Positions 26,713 to 35,309 of a DNA stretch of 64,000 nucleotides are shown here, in pieces. Source of the stretch: Phytoactinopolyspora halotolerans (GTDB lineage: Bacteria; Actinomycetota; Actinomycetes; Jiangellales; Jiangellaceae). The DNA is taken from contig NZ_JAAGOA010000007.1 in assembly GCF_010550675.1 (NCBI RefSeq), positions 62,001 to 126,000 on the forward strand. The letters are read 5' to 3'. Numbering within the stretch: the stretch's first letter is position 1; the number at the start of each line of letters is the position of its first letter. The translations under genes were made by a program, and so were the position numbers. The notes below the pieces were generated by a model. It was given only the letters and a program-made list of their open reading frames with translations, made no database searches and had not been told where the DNA came from.

Positions 26713-28215
26713 CTAGTCTTCCGCTTCGATCGTTTCTCTGGCACGCCGGACCTTAGGCAGGACCGCACTCGCCAGCACGGTCATAGCCGCGATCAGCAGC
26801 ACGACCGTCACCGGCGACGAAACGAAGATGCCGAAACTGCCATCGGACAGGATCAGGGATCGGCGGAAATTGGTCTCGAAGATCGGTCCGAGGATGAACG
26901 CGAGCACGATCGGCGCCGGAGGAATGCCCAGCCGCCGCAACAGATAGCCGGCGATACCCGCGGCCACCATGACCCCGACGTCGAAGGCGTTGCCGTTGAT
27001 GCTGTATGCGCCGACGATGAGGATCGCCACCGTCAACGCCGCCAAGACCTCGGGAGGGATCTCCGCGATCTTGACGAACAACGGCACCAGCGGGATGTTC
27101 ATGATGAGCAGCATGACGTTGCCGATCACCATCGATCCCACCACGCCCCAGAAGATCTCCGGGTGGTCGGCGATCAGCGTCGGACCCGGTGTCACACCTT
27201 GGATCAGCAACGCACCGAATATGACCGCCAGCACGCCGTTCGGCGGAAAACCGAGTGTGAGCAGCGGGATGAAGGTGGAGATGCTCGCCGAGTTGTTCGC
27301 CGTCTCAGGACCGGAGACGGCTTGCGGTGCCCCTCTGCCGAACCGCTCCGGGGTGGCCGAGACCTTCCGTTCCACGCCGTACGAGACGAGCGAGCCAAGC
27401 ACGCCTCCCCCTCCGGGGACGAGGCCGAGCCCAGTTCCGATCACCGACCCGCGCCCGATCGCCCCGGCGTTTTCTCGCAGGTCGCGCCCTGTGGGCAACA
27501 CCCGCCCCACATTCCGGATCGACGACCGTCGCCGACGGTTGTCCGCGACGTTGTTGAGAATCTCGCTCAGCCCGAACAGCCCCATGATGACGGCCACCTC
27601 GTCGATGCCGTCCAGGAGCGCCGGGACGCCGAGCGCCCAGCGGCTTCCTCCGGTCATCGGATCCTGGCCGATGGTCGCGAGGATCAACCCGATCCCGACC
27701 GCGATGAGCGACTTCGTCATGGTTCCGGCCGACGTGTAGCTGACCAGGATCAACCCCAACAACGCGAGCACGGCGTACTCCGGAGAGCCGAAGCTCAGGG
27801 CGAAATCGGCCAGCGCCGGAGCGAACAGGATCAAGCAGGCGGTGGCGACCAACCCGCCGATGAACGAACCGATCGCCGCCAGGCCGAGCGCCCTGCCGGC
27901 CTGCCCGTTCTTCGCCATCTCATGACCGTCGACCGTGCTGACGACCGATGCCGCCTCGCCGGGGATACGCAGCAGCACCGATGTAATGGTGCCGCCGTAC
28001 ATAGCGCCGTAGTAGACGCCGGCGAGCAGGATGATCGCGGTGGTGCTATCCAAGCCGAACGTGATCGGCAGCAGCAGCGCGACGGTGGGCGCCGGCCCCA
28101 GGCCGGGCAGCACGCCCACCATCATTCCGACCGAGACACCGAGCAGGACGAAGAGCAGATTCTCGGCGCTCAGCGCCAGCTCCAGTCCGCCGGCGAAGTT
28201 CGAGAGCACGTCCAT
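26713..28215 (-). CDS. tctA: tripartite tricarboxylate transporter, large permease TctA
   Basis: 500 residues with 10-12 hydrophobic segments. Family signatures are PGLGPAPTVALLLPITFGL and the GMMVGVLPG loop near the N-terminus, and GIPPAPIVLAFILGP near the C-terminus. GVYYGAMYGGTITSVLLRIPGE is diagnostic of TctA. It imports carboxylates delivered by the TctC binding protein with Na+ or H+. Three bases separate it from tctB. Confidence 0.94.
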   Translation of the reverse strand: MDVLSNFAGGLELALSAENLLFVLLGVSVGMMVGVLPGLGPAPTVALLLPITFGLDSTTAIILLAGVYYGAMYGGTITSVLLRIPGEAASVVSTVDGHEMAKNGQAGRALGLAAIGSFIGGLVATACLILFAPALADFALSFGSPEYAVLALLGLILVSYTSAGTMTKSLIAVGIGLILATIGQDPMTGGSRWALGVPALLDGIDEVAVIMGLFGLSEILNNVADNRRRRSSIRNVGRVLPTGRDLRENAGAIGRGSVIGTGLGLVPGGGGVLGSLVSYGVERKVSATPERFGRGAPQAVSGPETANNSASISTFIPLLTLGFPPNGVLAVIFGALLIQGVTPGPTLIADHPEIFWGVVGSMVIGNVMLLIMNIPLVPLFVKIAEIPPEVLAALTVAILIVGAYSINGNAFDVGVMVAAGIAGYLLRRLGIPPAPIVLAFILGPIFETNFRRSLILSDGSFGIFVSSPVTVVLLIAAMTVLASAVLPKVRRARETIEAED

Positions 28216-28218
28216 CGC

Positions 28219-28722
28219 CTACCGCACCCCTGTCCACGATCCGGCCGGGAACGGCACCTGGAGGAGCTCCAGGAACACCACCTCGATACCGACGGTGATC
28301 GCAACAGCGCCGATCAAGCTGCGCACCAGACCGGTCCTGGTCACGACGGCGAACCAGTAGCAGGAGGCGATCGCGGTGGTGATGATCAACCCCAGCGTGG
28401 TCAGCAAGGACGGCGCGAGCACGAGTAACGGAACTGCTTGCGCGACGACGCTCGCCTCGCTCTTGGAGATCCGGCTGACCTCGTCGAGGACGATCCGCGG
28501 GTTGAGCAGCGCAGCAACGACCAGGAGCAACGTCATGACCGACACGCAGGCCACCCAGAACCCGGGCGCCGGCTGAGCGGCCGAGCCGAGGTCCAGTGTG
28601 GTGAACGCCGCGAGCGTCGTCAGTGCGGCCAGCGTACTGAGAACCCCGAATCCGATCCGTGCGAACAGCACTCGGTCGGTGTCGGCATCCGTGCGGTCCG
28701 TCATACCGGTGTGGTCCGTCAT
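28219..28722 (-). CDS. tctB: tripartite tricarboxylate transporter, small permease TctB
   Basis: 167 residues with four hydrophobic helices, the usual TctB layout between tctC and tctA. The ATG at 28722 is one base past the tctC stop (TGA-g-ATG), so translation is coupled; an earlier in-frame ATG lies inside tctC. Sequence is poorly conserved in this family, so the call rests on topology, size and position. Confidence 0.85.
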   Translation of the reverse strand: MTDHTGMTDRTDADTDRVLFARIGFGVLSTLAALTTLAAFTTLDLGSAAQPAPGFWVACVSVMTLLLVVAALLNPRIVLDEVSRISKSEASVVAQAVPLLVLAPSLLTTLGLIITTAIASCYWFAVVTRTGLVRSLIGAVAITVGIEVVFLELLQVPFPAGSWTGVR

Positions 28723-28723
28723 C

Positions 28724-29683
28724 TCAGCCGACGCTCTCCGCGTAGTCACCGGCGGCTTGCTCGAGCCGCTTCTTCACCTCAGCACCGTCGATGAAGGAGC
28801 TGGGCGCGACGCCTTCGCCCAGCTCGGAGGCGATGCTCTCTGAGGTCATGCAGGTTTCCATCGCATCCTCGAGGGTTGTGACGACCTCGTTAGGGGTTTC
28901 TGGCTGTGCGGCAAGGAACCAGAACGAATCCGCGTAGGGAAGACCCGAGTAGCCGAGGGATTCCAGCGTCGGCACGTCGGGCATGGTCTCGATCGGTTCG
29001 GTCACCGCCGTCGCCAGCACCCGCACCTCGCCCGATTCGATTCTGGGCAGGGCGACGCCGCCGTCGGCCGACATGTACCCGGCCTGGACCTCGCCGGAGA
29101 CCAGCGCGGCCATCGTGCCGCCGTTGCCATCGAACGGAACCGGCTCGATCTGCAGATCGGTGCGGTCGATCAGCGCATTGACCGAAATACCGGGGACGCT
29201 CGTCATTCCCGGGACGCCGACGGTCACCGTCCCTGATTCGGCCGCTGCGAACAGGTCCTCGGCGCTCTGGAAGGGTGAGTCCGCTGGGACGAGCAGGACC
29301 ACCGGCGCGACACCGATCATTCCCACCGGGCGGAAGTCATCGACCGTATAGCCGACGTTTCCCTCCAGGATCGGAGGCAGCGCAGCATTCGCCGCGGTCG
29401 TGGACACGAGCGTATAGCCGTCCGCCTCGGCCTGCGCGAACACTCCGTTGCCGACCGCGCCGGAACCGCCTTCGCGGTTCTCCACGACGACGGACGTGCC
29501 CAGCTCTTCCTCCAGGCACGGCGCCACCACGCGGGTGGACAGGTCGGTGGAGGAACCGGCCGGCACCGGCACGATGATCGACACGGAGCCGGACGGGTAG
29601 TCCGACGATCCCTCCGAGCCGAGCGCGGAACAGCTTGCGACGAGCGCGGCGGCGCCAACGGCTGCGACTGTTGCGAACTTCAT
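28724..29683 (-). CDS. tctC: tripartite tricarboxylate transporter, lipoprotein binding protein TctC
   Basis: 319-residue extracytoplasmic solute receptor (Bug/TctC family). The lipobox is ALVASC near residues 13-18. The family loop IIVPVPAGSSTDLSTRVV, the second motif VENREGGSGAVGNGVFA, and the PDVPTLESLGY region are present. Carboxylates are the usual ligands. GAGAGGG precedes the ATG at 29683 at good distance. The 12-bp palindrome at 29705-29716 lies just upstream. Confidence 0.92.
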   Translation of the reverse strand: MKFATVAAVGAAALVASCSALGSEGSSDYPSGSVSIIVPVPAGSSTDLSTRVVAPCLEEELGTSVVVENREGGSGAVGNGVFAQAEADGYTLVSTTAANAALPPILEGNVGYTVDDFRPVGMIGVAPVVLLVPADSPFQSAEDLFAAAESGTVTVGVPGMTSVPGISVNALIDRTDLQIEPVPFDGNGGTMAALVSGEVQAGYMSADGGVALPRIESGEVRVLATAVTEPIETMPDVPTLESLGYSGLPYADSFWFLAAQPETPNEVVTTLEDAMETCMTSESIASELGEGVAPSSFIDGAEVKKRLEQAAGDYAESVG

Positions 29684-29704
29684 TGTTCAACCCTCTCCTC
29701 GATG

Positions 29705-29716
29705 ACATACGTATGT
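29705..29716. promoter_or_regulatory. 12-bp palindrome before tctC (candidate GntR site)
   Basis: ACATACGTATGT is a perfect palindrome in the 63-bp gap between the sulfatase stop and the tctC start, 21 bp before the ATG. Short T/A-rich dyads with a GTA/TAC core are typical of FCD-type GntR regulators, and one is encoded in the same operon (25041-25727). Binding is inferred. Confidence 0.45.
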
Positions 29717-29746
29717 GGTCGATCTGGGTGAATGCGCTGGTTCACG

Positions 29747-31159
29747 TCATTTGGAGACACCAGGAGGGAAGACGTGAACGTCGGCGTCAGGGATCGCGGG
29801 CAGCCACTCGTCGGCCCAACGCGATTCGATCCCCTCGCGCCAGCGCGTGGCGAGCGCCGTCAGTTCATCCACGACACCCGGGTAGTCTGCGGCCAAATTG
29901 TGCTGCTCGCCAGGATCCGCGGCGAGGTCGGCGAGAAACACCTCCTTCTCCGGGGGCAGTCCTTCCTCGAGCTGTCCGTTCAGGACCAGCTTCCAGCGCC
30001 CGCGCCGCACGGCGGTCTGGTCGCCCTGTTCCCAGAACAGGTACTCGTGGGGCGACGGCGCGCCGTCGGTGAGGCATGGCAAGATGTCCACGCCGTCCAG
30101 TTCGTAGCGGGTAGGGTCGCCGCCCGCCGCACTCAGCACCGCCGGGAAGACGTCCATGGCCGCCAGCGGCTCGTCGATGACCTGCCCAGCCGGGATGGCG
30201 GCGGGCCAGCTGACGATGCCGGGCACTCGGATGCCGCCTTCGAAGAGGCTGAACTTGTGGCCCTTGAAGCCGCCGGTGCTACTCCCGCGGTACGGGGTCT
30301 GCGCGCCGTTCATCCAGTTGCGGATCTCCCGCGACGGCCCGTTGTCGGACATATAGAGGACGATCGTGTTCTCCGTGAGCTGCTGCCGCGCGACCTCGTC
30401 CAGGACGTCCCCGATCGCGTCGTCCATGGCACTGATCATGGCGGCCATGATCATCTGTTCCCACGGCAGGTGGGCGAACCGTTCCTTGTACTTGTCCGGC
30501 GCGTGCAGCGGGTAATGCGGGGCGTTGAACGGCACGTACAGGAAAAACGGGTCATCGCTCGACGCCGCCCGTCGTACCGCGTGCACAGCGCGCTCCGCGA
30601 TGATCTCGGTGAGGTACTCGCCGTCGCGGTACACCTCCGCCCCATCCTCCCAGAGGTCATGCAGCGGCGTACCCAGGTAGGTCTGGCCATTCATGGTGAC
30701 CCGGCGGTTATTCGGGCTGTAGTGGATGTGCGAGTAGTAATCGACCGCACCGGCCAGATGTCCGAAGGTGCGGGCGAACCCATGGTTCTCCGGACGCGAC
30801 TCGGATGCGAGCCCGAGGTGCCACTTGCCGATCAGCTCGGTGTGGTAGCCGAGGTCGGAGAGGGCCGTGGCGAGCGTCGGCACTTTCGGGCTCAGGCCCG
30901 GTGTGGTGCGGTAGCCCTGCAGGATGGAACGGACGCTGGCGTTGCCCGGATACCGTCCGCTCAGCAGCGCAGCCCGCGCCGGCGAGCACACCGGCGAGTT
31001 CGAGTACCAGCTTGTCAACAGGGCCCCCGACGCGGCCAGAGCATCAAGCCGAGGCGTGCGCACCGTCGGCGAGCCCATGCACGACAGGTCGCCATACCCG
31101 TGATCGTCCCCGACGAACACGATCACGTTGGGCCGTTCGGACGGCACGCTCGCAGGCAT
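29747..31159 (-). CDS. type I sulfatase (formylglycine-dependent)
   Basis: 470-residue arylsulfatase-type enzyme. The N-terminus shows PNVIVFVGDDHGYGD with the metal-binding Asp pair at 18-19. The C-x-P-x-R signature PVCSPARAALLSGR has Cys58 as the residue converted to formylglycine. LIGKWHLG supplies the conserved Lys-His, and VLYMSDNGPSREI the late metal Asp-Asn. No signal peptide is evident, so it may act inside the cell. GGAG before the ATG at 31159 favours this start over one 21 bases upstream. It heads the tct cassette, suggesting release of a sulfate ester linked to the imported acid. Confidence 0.9.
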   Translation of the reverse strand: MPASVPSERPNVIVFVGDDHGYGDLSCMGSPTVRTPRLDALAASGALLTSWYSNSPVCSPARAALLSGRYPGNASVRSILQGYRTTPGLSPKVPTLATALSDLGYHTELIGKWHLGLASESRPENHGFARTFGHLAGAVDYYSHIHYSPNNRRVTMNGQTYLGTPLHDLWEDGAEVYRDGEYLTEIIAERAVHAVRRAASSDDPFFLYVPFNAPHYPLHAPDKYKERFAHLPWEQMIMAAMISAMDDAIGDVLDEVARQQLTENTIVLYMSDNGPSREIRNWMNGAQTPYRGSSTGGFKGHKFSLFEGGIRVPGIVSWPAAIPAGQVIDEPLAAMDVFPAVLSAAGGDPTRYELDGVDILPCLTDGAPSPHEYLFWEQGDQTAVRRGRWKLVLNGQLEEGLPPEKEVFLADLAADPGEQHNLAADYPGVVDELTALATRWREGIESRWADEWLPAIPDADVHVFPPGVSK

Positions 31160-31201
31160 AAACGCGGCTCCTTTTCTCATTCCAGTCGACGAGGCTCGAG
31201 A

Positions 31202-31230
31202 AAAGTAGCACCTTTAGGCTAAAGATACAA
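31202..31230 (-). promoter_or_regulatory. sulfatase promoter with operator in the spacer
   Basis: On the minus strand, TTGTAT (31225-31230) and TACTTT (31202-31207) are 17 bp apart. The 13-bp palindrome CTTTAGGCTAAAG (31212-31224) fills most of the spacer, where a bound repressor would exclude RNA polymerase. This is the most AT-rich stretch near the gene. The -35 and -10 matches are only moderate. Confidence 0.45.
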
Positions 31231-31316
31231 TCATTCTTCACTCAGTGTTCTGCGCTCCTCAGCGCCACGGCCTCTTCACCCGTGCGACTGCCGCTTACCT
31301 GACGTGGCCCCATACC

Positions 31317-31427
31317 GGGCATGGCCGCGTGGCCGCTGACACGTACGGTCATGTCGATGCGGACTGCGTCGCCGCAGTCGCGGAGCCCGGTTCGGATGAC
31401 GTCAACCGAGCGACTCAGGTGCTGTGA
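31317..31427 (+). pseudogene. possible tyrosine-integrase C-terminal remnant
   Basis: A frame ending at the TGA at 31425-31427 reads GHGRVAADTYGHVDADCVAAVAE. This resembles the extreme C-terminus of phage-type integrases, where the catalytic Tyr sits in a T-x-x-x-Y-x-H-V context. The Arg and His box residues are absent and the match is short, so it is at best a decayed tail. It sits at the boundary between the accessory block and proB. Confidence 0.25.
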
Positions 31428-31680
31428 GGGCTGTCGTGTTGAGCTGGGCCGCTCTCCGACGTGTTGTGCGGCCAGCCGTGTTGAGCCCGGCCGCTCCCAG
31501 CAGGGTCGTGATACCGGTCGTGTGACTGCAAGCCGCCAAAAGCCCGGATTCGGATGTCGTGTGCCGAGCCGTGCGAGGAATCGCCGCTCCACGCGGCTGG
31601 AACTCCCACGGCTGAATGCACGAGCCGTCACAACCGCCAGAATTCCCACAACCGGGCACACGAAGCGGATACACGACCGA
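31428..31680. repeat. degenerate 42-bp tandem repeats, non-coding
   Basis: The clearest units are 31435-31476 and 31477-31518. Both are 42 bp and begin CGTGTTGAGC; the second ends GGGTCGTGATACCGGT. Weaker units follow from 31519 and 31558. The second unit matches the 42-bp units at 44.2 kb at about 30 of 42 positions, including CCGCTCC, GGGTCGTG and CCGGT. I see no gene in this stretch; open frames through it have no recognisable product. Confidence 0.6.
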
Positions 31681-31809
31681 ATGTGCGGTTGGTCGTGCGC
31701 GACCGTCGTACGCCTACCGTCGTGAGCCCATCCAGCACCCGGTGAACGGCCACATGTGCGGTTGGTCGTGCGGGACCGTCGTACGCCTACCGTCGTGAGC
31801 CCATCCGGC
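31681..31809. repeat. 56-bp direct repeat with 73-bp period
   Basis: Copies at 31681-31736 and 31754-31809 each begin ATGTGCGGTTGGTCGTGCG and end GTGAGCCCATCC plus four bases, with about two differences. A 17-bp spacer gives a 73-bp period. The repeats end 18 bp before the proB stop and are non-coding as far as I can see. Confidence 0.7.
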
Positions 31810-31827
31810 GCTCTGGCGAGTTGGCGC

Positions 31828-32961
31828 TCAGCTGTGGTGCAGGACGACCAGGTCGTCGCGGTGGATGACCTCGCGCTCGTACTCCGCGCCGAGTTCTCGG
31901 GCCAGCTCACGCGTCGAGCGTCCCAACAGCGCGGGCAGCTCGGCGGCGTCGTAGTTCACCAGCCCGCGAGCGACGACGACGCCCGACGGATCCACCACAT
32001 CCACCGGATCGCCAGCCGTGAACGACCCGTCGACGGCGGTGATGCCGGCCGGCAGCAGCGATTTGCGCCGGTCCACCACCGCCCGCACCGCCCCCGGGTC
32101 AAGGTGCAGCCGCCCCAGGCTGTCCGCGACGTGCTCCAGCCACAGCAACCGGGTCGAACGACGCCGGGCGCGGGAGTGGAACCAGGTTCCCACCTCCTCG
32201 CCACGCAGCGCATCGCCCGCGTCGGCCGCCGAGGTGAGCACCACATCGATTCCTGACCCGGTGGCGATCGAGGCGGCTTCCACCTTCGTCTGCATACCGC
32301 CGCTGCCCAGGCCTGACGCGCCGGTACCGCCGATCTTCAGACCGTCGAGCTCGGACAGGTCATGGATCTCGGACACCCGTGACGTCCCGGCCCGGCGCGG
32401 ATCGCCGTCGTACAGACCGTCGACGTCCGAGAGCAGAATCAGCGCGTCGGCATGCACCAGTTGCGCCACCAGCGCGGCCAGCCGGTCGTTGTCGCCGAAC
32501 CGGATCTCGTGCGTGGCGACCGTGTCGTTCTCGTTGACCACCGGCACCACGCCCAGCTTCAGCAGCATGTGCAGGGTGCGGTAGGCGTTGCGGTAATGCG
32601 AGCGACGGGTCACGTCGTCGACGGTGAGCAGGACCTGCCCCACCTGCAGTCCGTGCGCGGCGAACGCGCCCGTGTAGCGCGCGATCAACAGACCTTGCCC
32701 GACACTCGCCGCGGCCTGTTGACGCGCCAGGTCACGCGGACGGGTTGGGATGTTCAGCGGCGCCAGCCCGGTGGCGATGGCCCCGGAGGAGACGAGCACC
32801 ACCTCGCGACCGGTCGCCCGCGCTCTGGCCAACACGTTCACCAGCCCCTCGAGCCGGCTCTCGTCCAGTCCGCCGCGAGCCGTCGTCAACGACGACGAGC
32901 CGACCTTGACCACCACACGGGCAGCCTTGGCCACGGGCTCACGTCGTCCCGATGATCCCAT
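31828..32961 (-). CDS. proB: glutamate 5-kinase with PUA domain
   Basis: ProB, 377 residues, phosphorylates glutamate in the first step of proline synthesis. The amino-acid kinase domain has VVVKVGSSSLT, LVSSGAIATGL, VVPVVNENDTVATHEIRFGDND and the GTGASGLGSGGMQTKVEAA loop. The C-terminal PUA domain (about 285-370) is present. It follows obg by 15 bp. The expected neighbour proA is displaced by about 22 kb. Confidence 0.96.
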   Translation of the reverse strand: MGSSGRREPVAKAARVVVKVGSSSLTTARGGLDESRLEGLVNVLARARATGREVVLVSSGAIATGLAPLNIPTRPRDLARQQAAASVGQGLLIARYTGAFAAHGLQVGQVLLTVDDVTRRSHYRNAYRTLHMLLKLGVVPVVNENDTVATHEIRFGDNDRLAALVAQLVHADALILLSDVDGLYDGDPRRAGTSRVSEIHDLSELDGLKIGGTGASGLGSGGMQTKVEAASIATGSGIDVVLTSAADAGDALRGEEVGTWFHSRARRRSTRLLWLEHVADSLGRLHLDPGAVRAVVDRRKSLLPAGITAVDGSFTAGDPVDVVDPSGVVVARGLVNYDAAELPALLGRSTRELARELGAEYEREVIHRDDLVVLHHS

Positions 32962-32976
32962 CGTCCGCCTTCCTCG

Positions 32977-34347
<1,371 letters not shown>

Positions 34348-34409
34348 TCACCTCCCTCTCACATTCACGCTAGTCGCCGCCGCCCTGGGGCCTACGGCGA
34401 CACGAAAAA

Positions 34410-34436
34410 GCGGGCCGGTCATGGTGACCGGCCCGC
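34410..34436 (-). terminator. intrinsic terminator after rpmA
   Basis: GCGGGCCGGTCA (34410-34421) and TGACCGGCCCGC (34425-34436) form a perfect 12-bp stem with a 3-nt loop. On the minus strand it is followed by TTTTTC, a proper U-tract. It lies in the rpmA-obg gap and should end or attenuate the rplU-rpmA transcript before obg. Confidence 0.85.
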
Positions 34437-34464
34437 TGCTCTGTCTAGATCCCTGAAGCGGGGG

Positions 34465-34725
34465 TCACTCCCCCGCGGGCGGGACGATGTTGACGACCTT
34501 GCGGCCACGCCGCCGGCCGAACTCGACGGTCCCGGCGACAGTGGCGAACAGGGTGTCGTCACCGCCGCGGCCGACGTTGTTGCCGGGGTGGAAGTGGGTG
34601 CCACGCTGGCGGACGATGATCTCGCCCTCGTTGACCAGCTGGCCGCCGAAACGCTTCACACCGAGCCGCTGTGCGTTGGAATCGCGCCCGTTCTTGCTGG
34701 ACGAGGCGCCCTTCTTGTGAGCCAT
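34465..34725 (-). CDS. rpmA: 50S ribosomal protein bL27
   Basis: 86 residues starting [20 protein letters not shown] with no Firmicutes-type N-terminal extension. [12 protein letters not shown] and [23 protein letters not shown] are diagnostic. Second gene of the rplU-rpmA pair, nine bases after rplU. Confidence 0.98.
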   Translation of the reverse strand: MAHKKGASSSKNGRDSNAQRLGVKRFGGQLVNEGEIIVRQRGTHFHPGNNVGRGGDDTLFATVAGTVEFGRRRGRKVVNIVPPAGE

Positions 34726-34734
34726 CGCGCTTAC

Positions 34735-35046
34735 CTACTTCGTCTCAATACCGGTGATCTTCACCTGGGTGTACTTCTGCCGGTGCCCCTGGCGCCGACG
34801 ATACCCGGTCTTGTTCTTGTACCGGAGAATGTGGATCTTCGGACCCTTGACCTCGTCGAGGACCTCGCCGGTCACCGAAACCTTGGACAGCTTGTTCGGG
34901 TCGCTGGTGACGGTCTCGCCGTCCACCACAAGCACGGCCGGCAGGGTTACCGTCGAACCGACCTCACTGTCGAGGCGGTCGACATCGACGACATCGCCGA
35001 CGGACACCTTCTGCTGGTTGCCGCCGCTACGGACGATCGCGTACAC
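34735..35046 (-). CDS. rplU: 50S ribosomal protein bL21
   Basis: 103 residues starting [20 protein letters not shown] (GTG start). The C-terminal [21 protein letters not shown] is the L21 rRNA-binding signature. First gene of the rplU-rpmA transcript. The ribonuclease E/G gene often found just upstream in actinobacteria is not here. Confidence 0.98.
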   Translation of the reverse strand: MYAIVRSGGNQQKVSVGDVVDVDRLDSEVGSTVTLPAVLVVDGETVTSDPNKLSKVSVTGEVLDEVKGPKIHILRYKNKTGYRRRQGHRQKYTQVKITGIETK

Positions 35047-35157
35047 CGCGGTCTCACTCTCTCAATCAGGCCTGATAGCTCGTCGGGCGTTTCGGGCACA
35101 CACGCACCACCGCGAGGTGGGCATGCGGGTCATCGGCGCGAAGCACGCCGACGTCCA

Positions 35158-35187
35158 AGGATACGAAGCCACACCCCCGATGGTCAA
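35158..35187 (-). promoter_or_regulatory. candidate rplU promoter
   Basis: On the minus strand TTGACC (35182-35187) and TATCCT (35158-35163) are 18 bp apart, about 110 bp before the rplU start. This is the best sigma-70-like match in the 263-bp gap between polX and rplU. The leader would be about 105 nt; I see no convincing protein-binding leader fold. Confidence 0.5.
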
Positions 35188-35309
35188 ACGCGGCCCGGCG
35201 CTGAGACTCAAGGTCGCCGATCGAGCCCGGCACGAGCCGTCGTTCCCGGATCGAAGACGACTTTAGGGCGCCATGACCCACCAAACTCGCATCCCATCAG
35301 CTCACGTGG

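Noticed and set aside
26662-28428. 588-residue open frame on the plus strand rich in Arg, His, Asp and Gln
   Set aside because: Antisense to tctA; its composition is an artefact of high-GC codon use opposite a hydrophobic protein.
30279-31161. Several plus-strand frames over the sulfatase gene
   Set aside because: They are shadows; the minus-strand frame contains the sulfatase signature and metal ligands.
35047-35309. rplU leader RNA (L21-type autoregulatory element)
   Set aside because: No conserved stem arrangement could be drawn; only a promoter candidate is supported.
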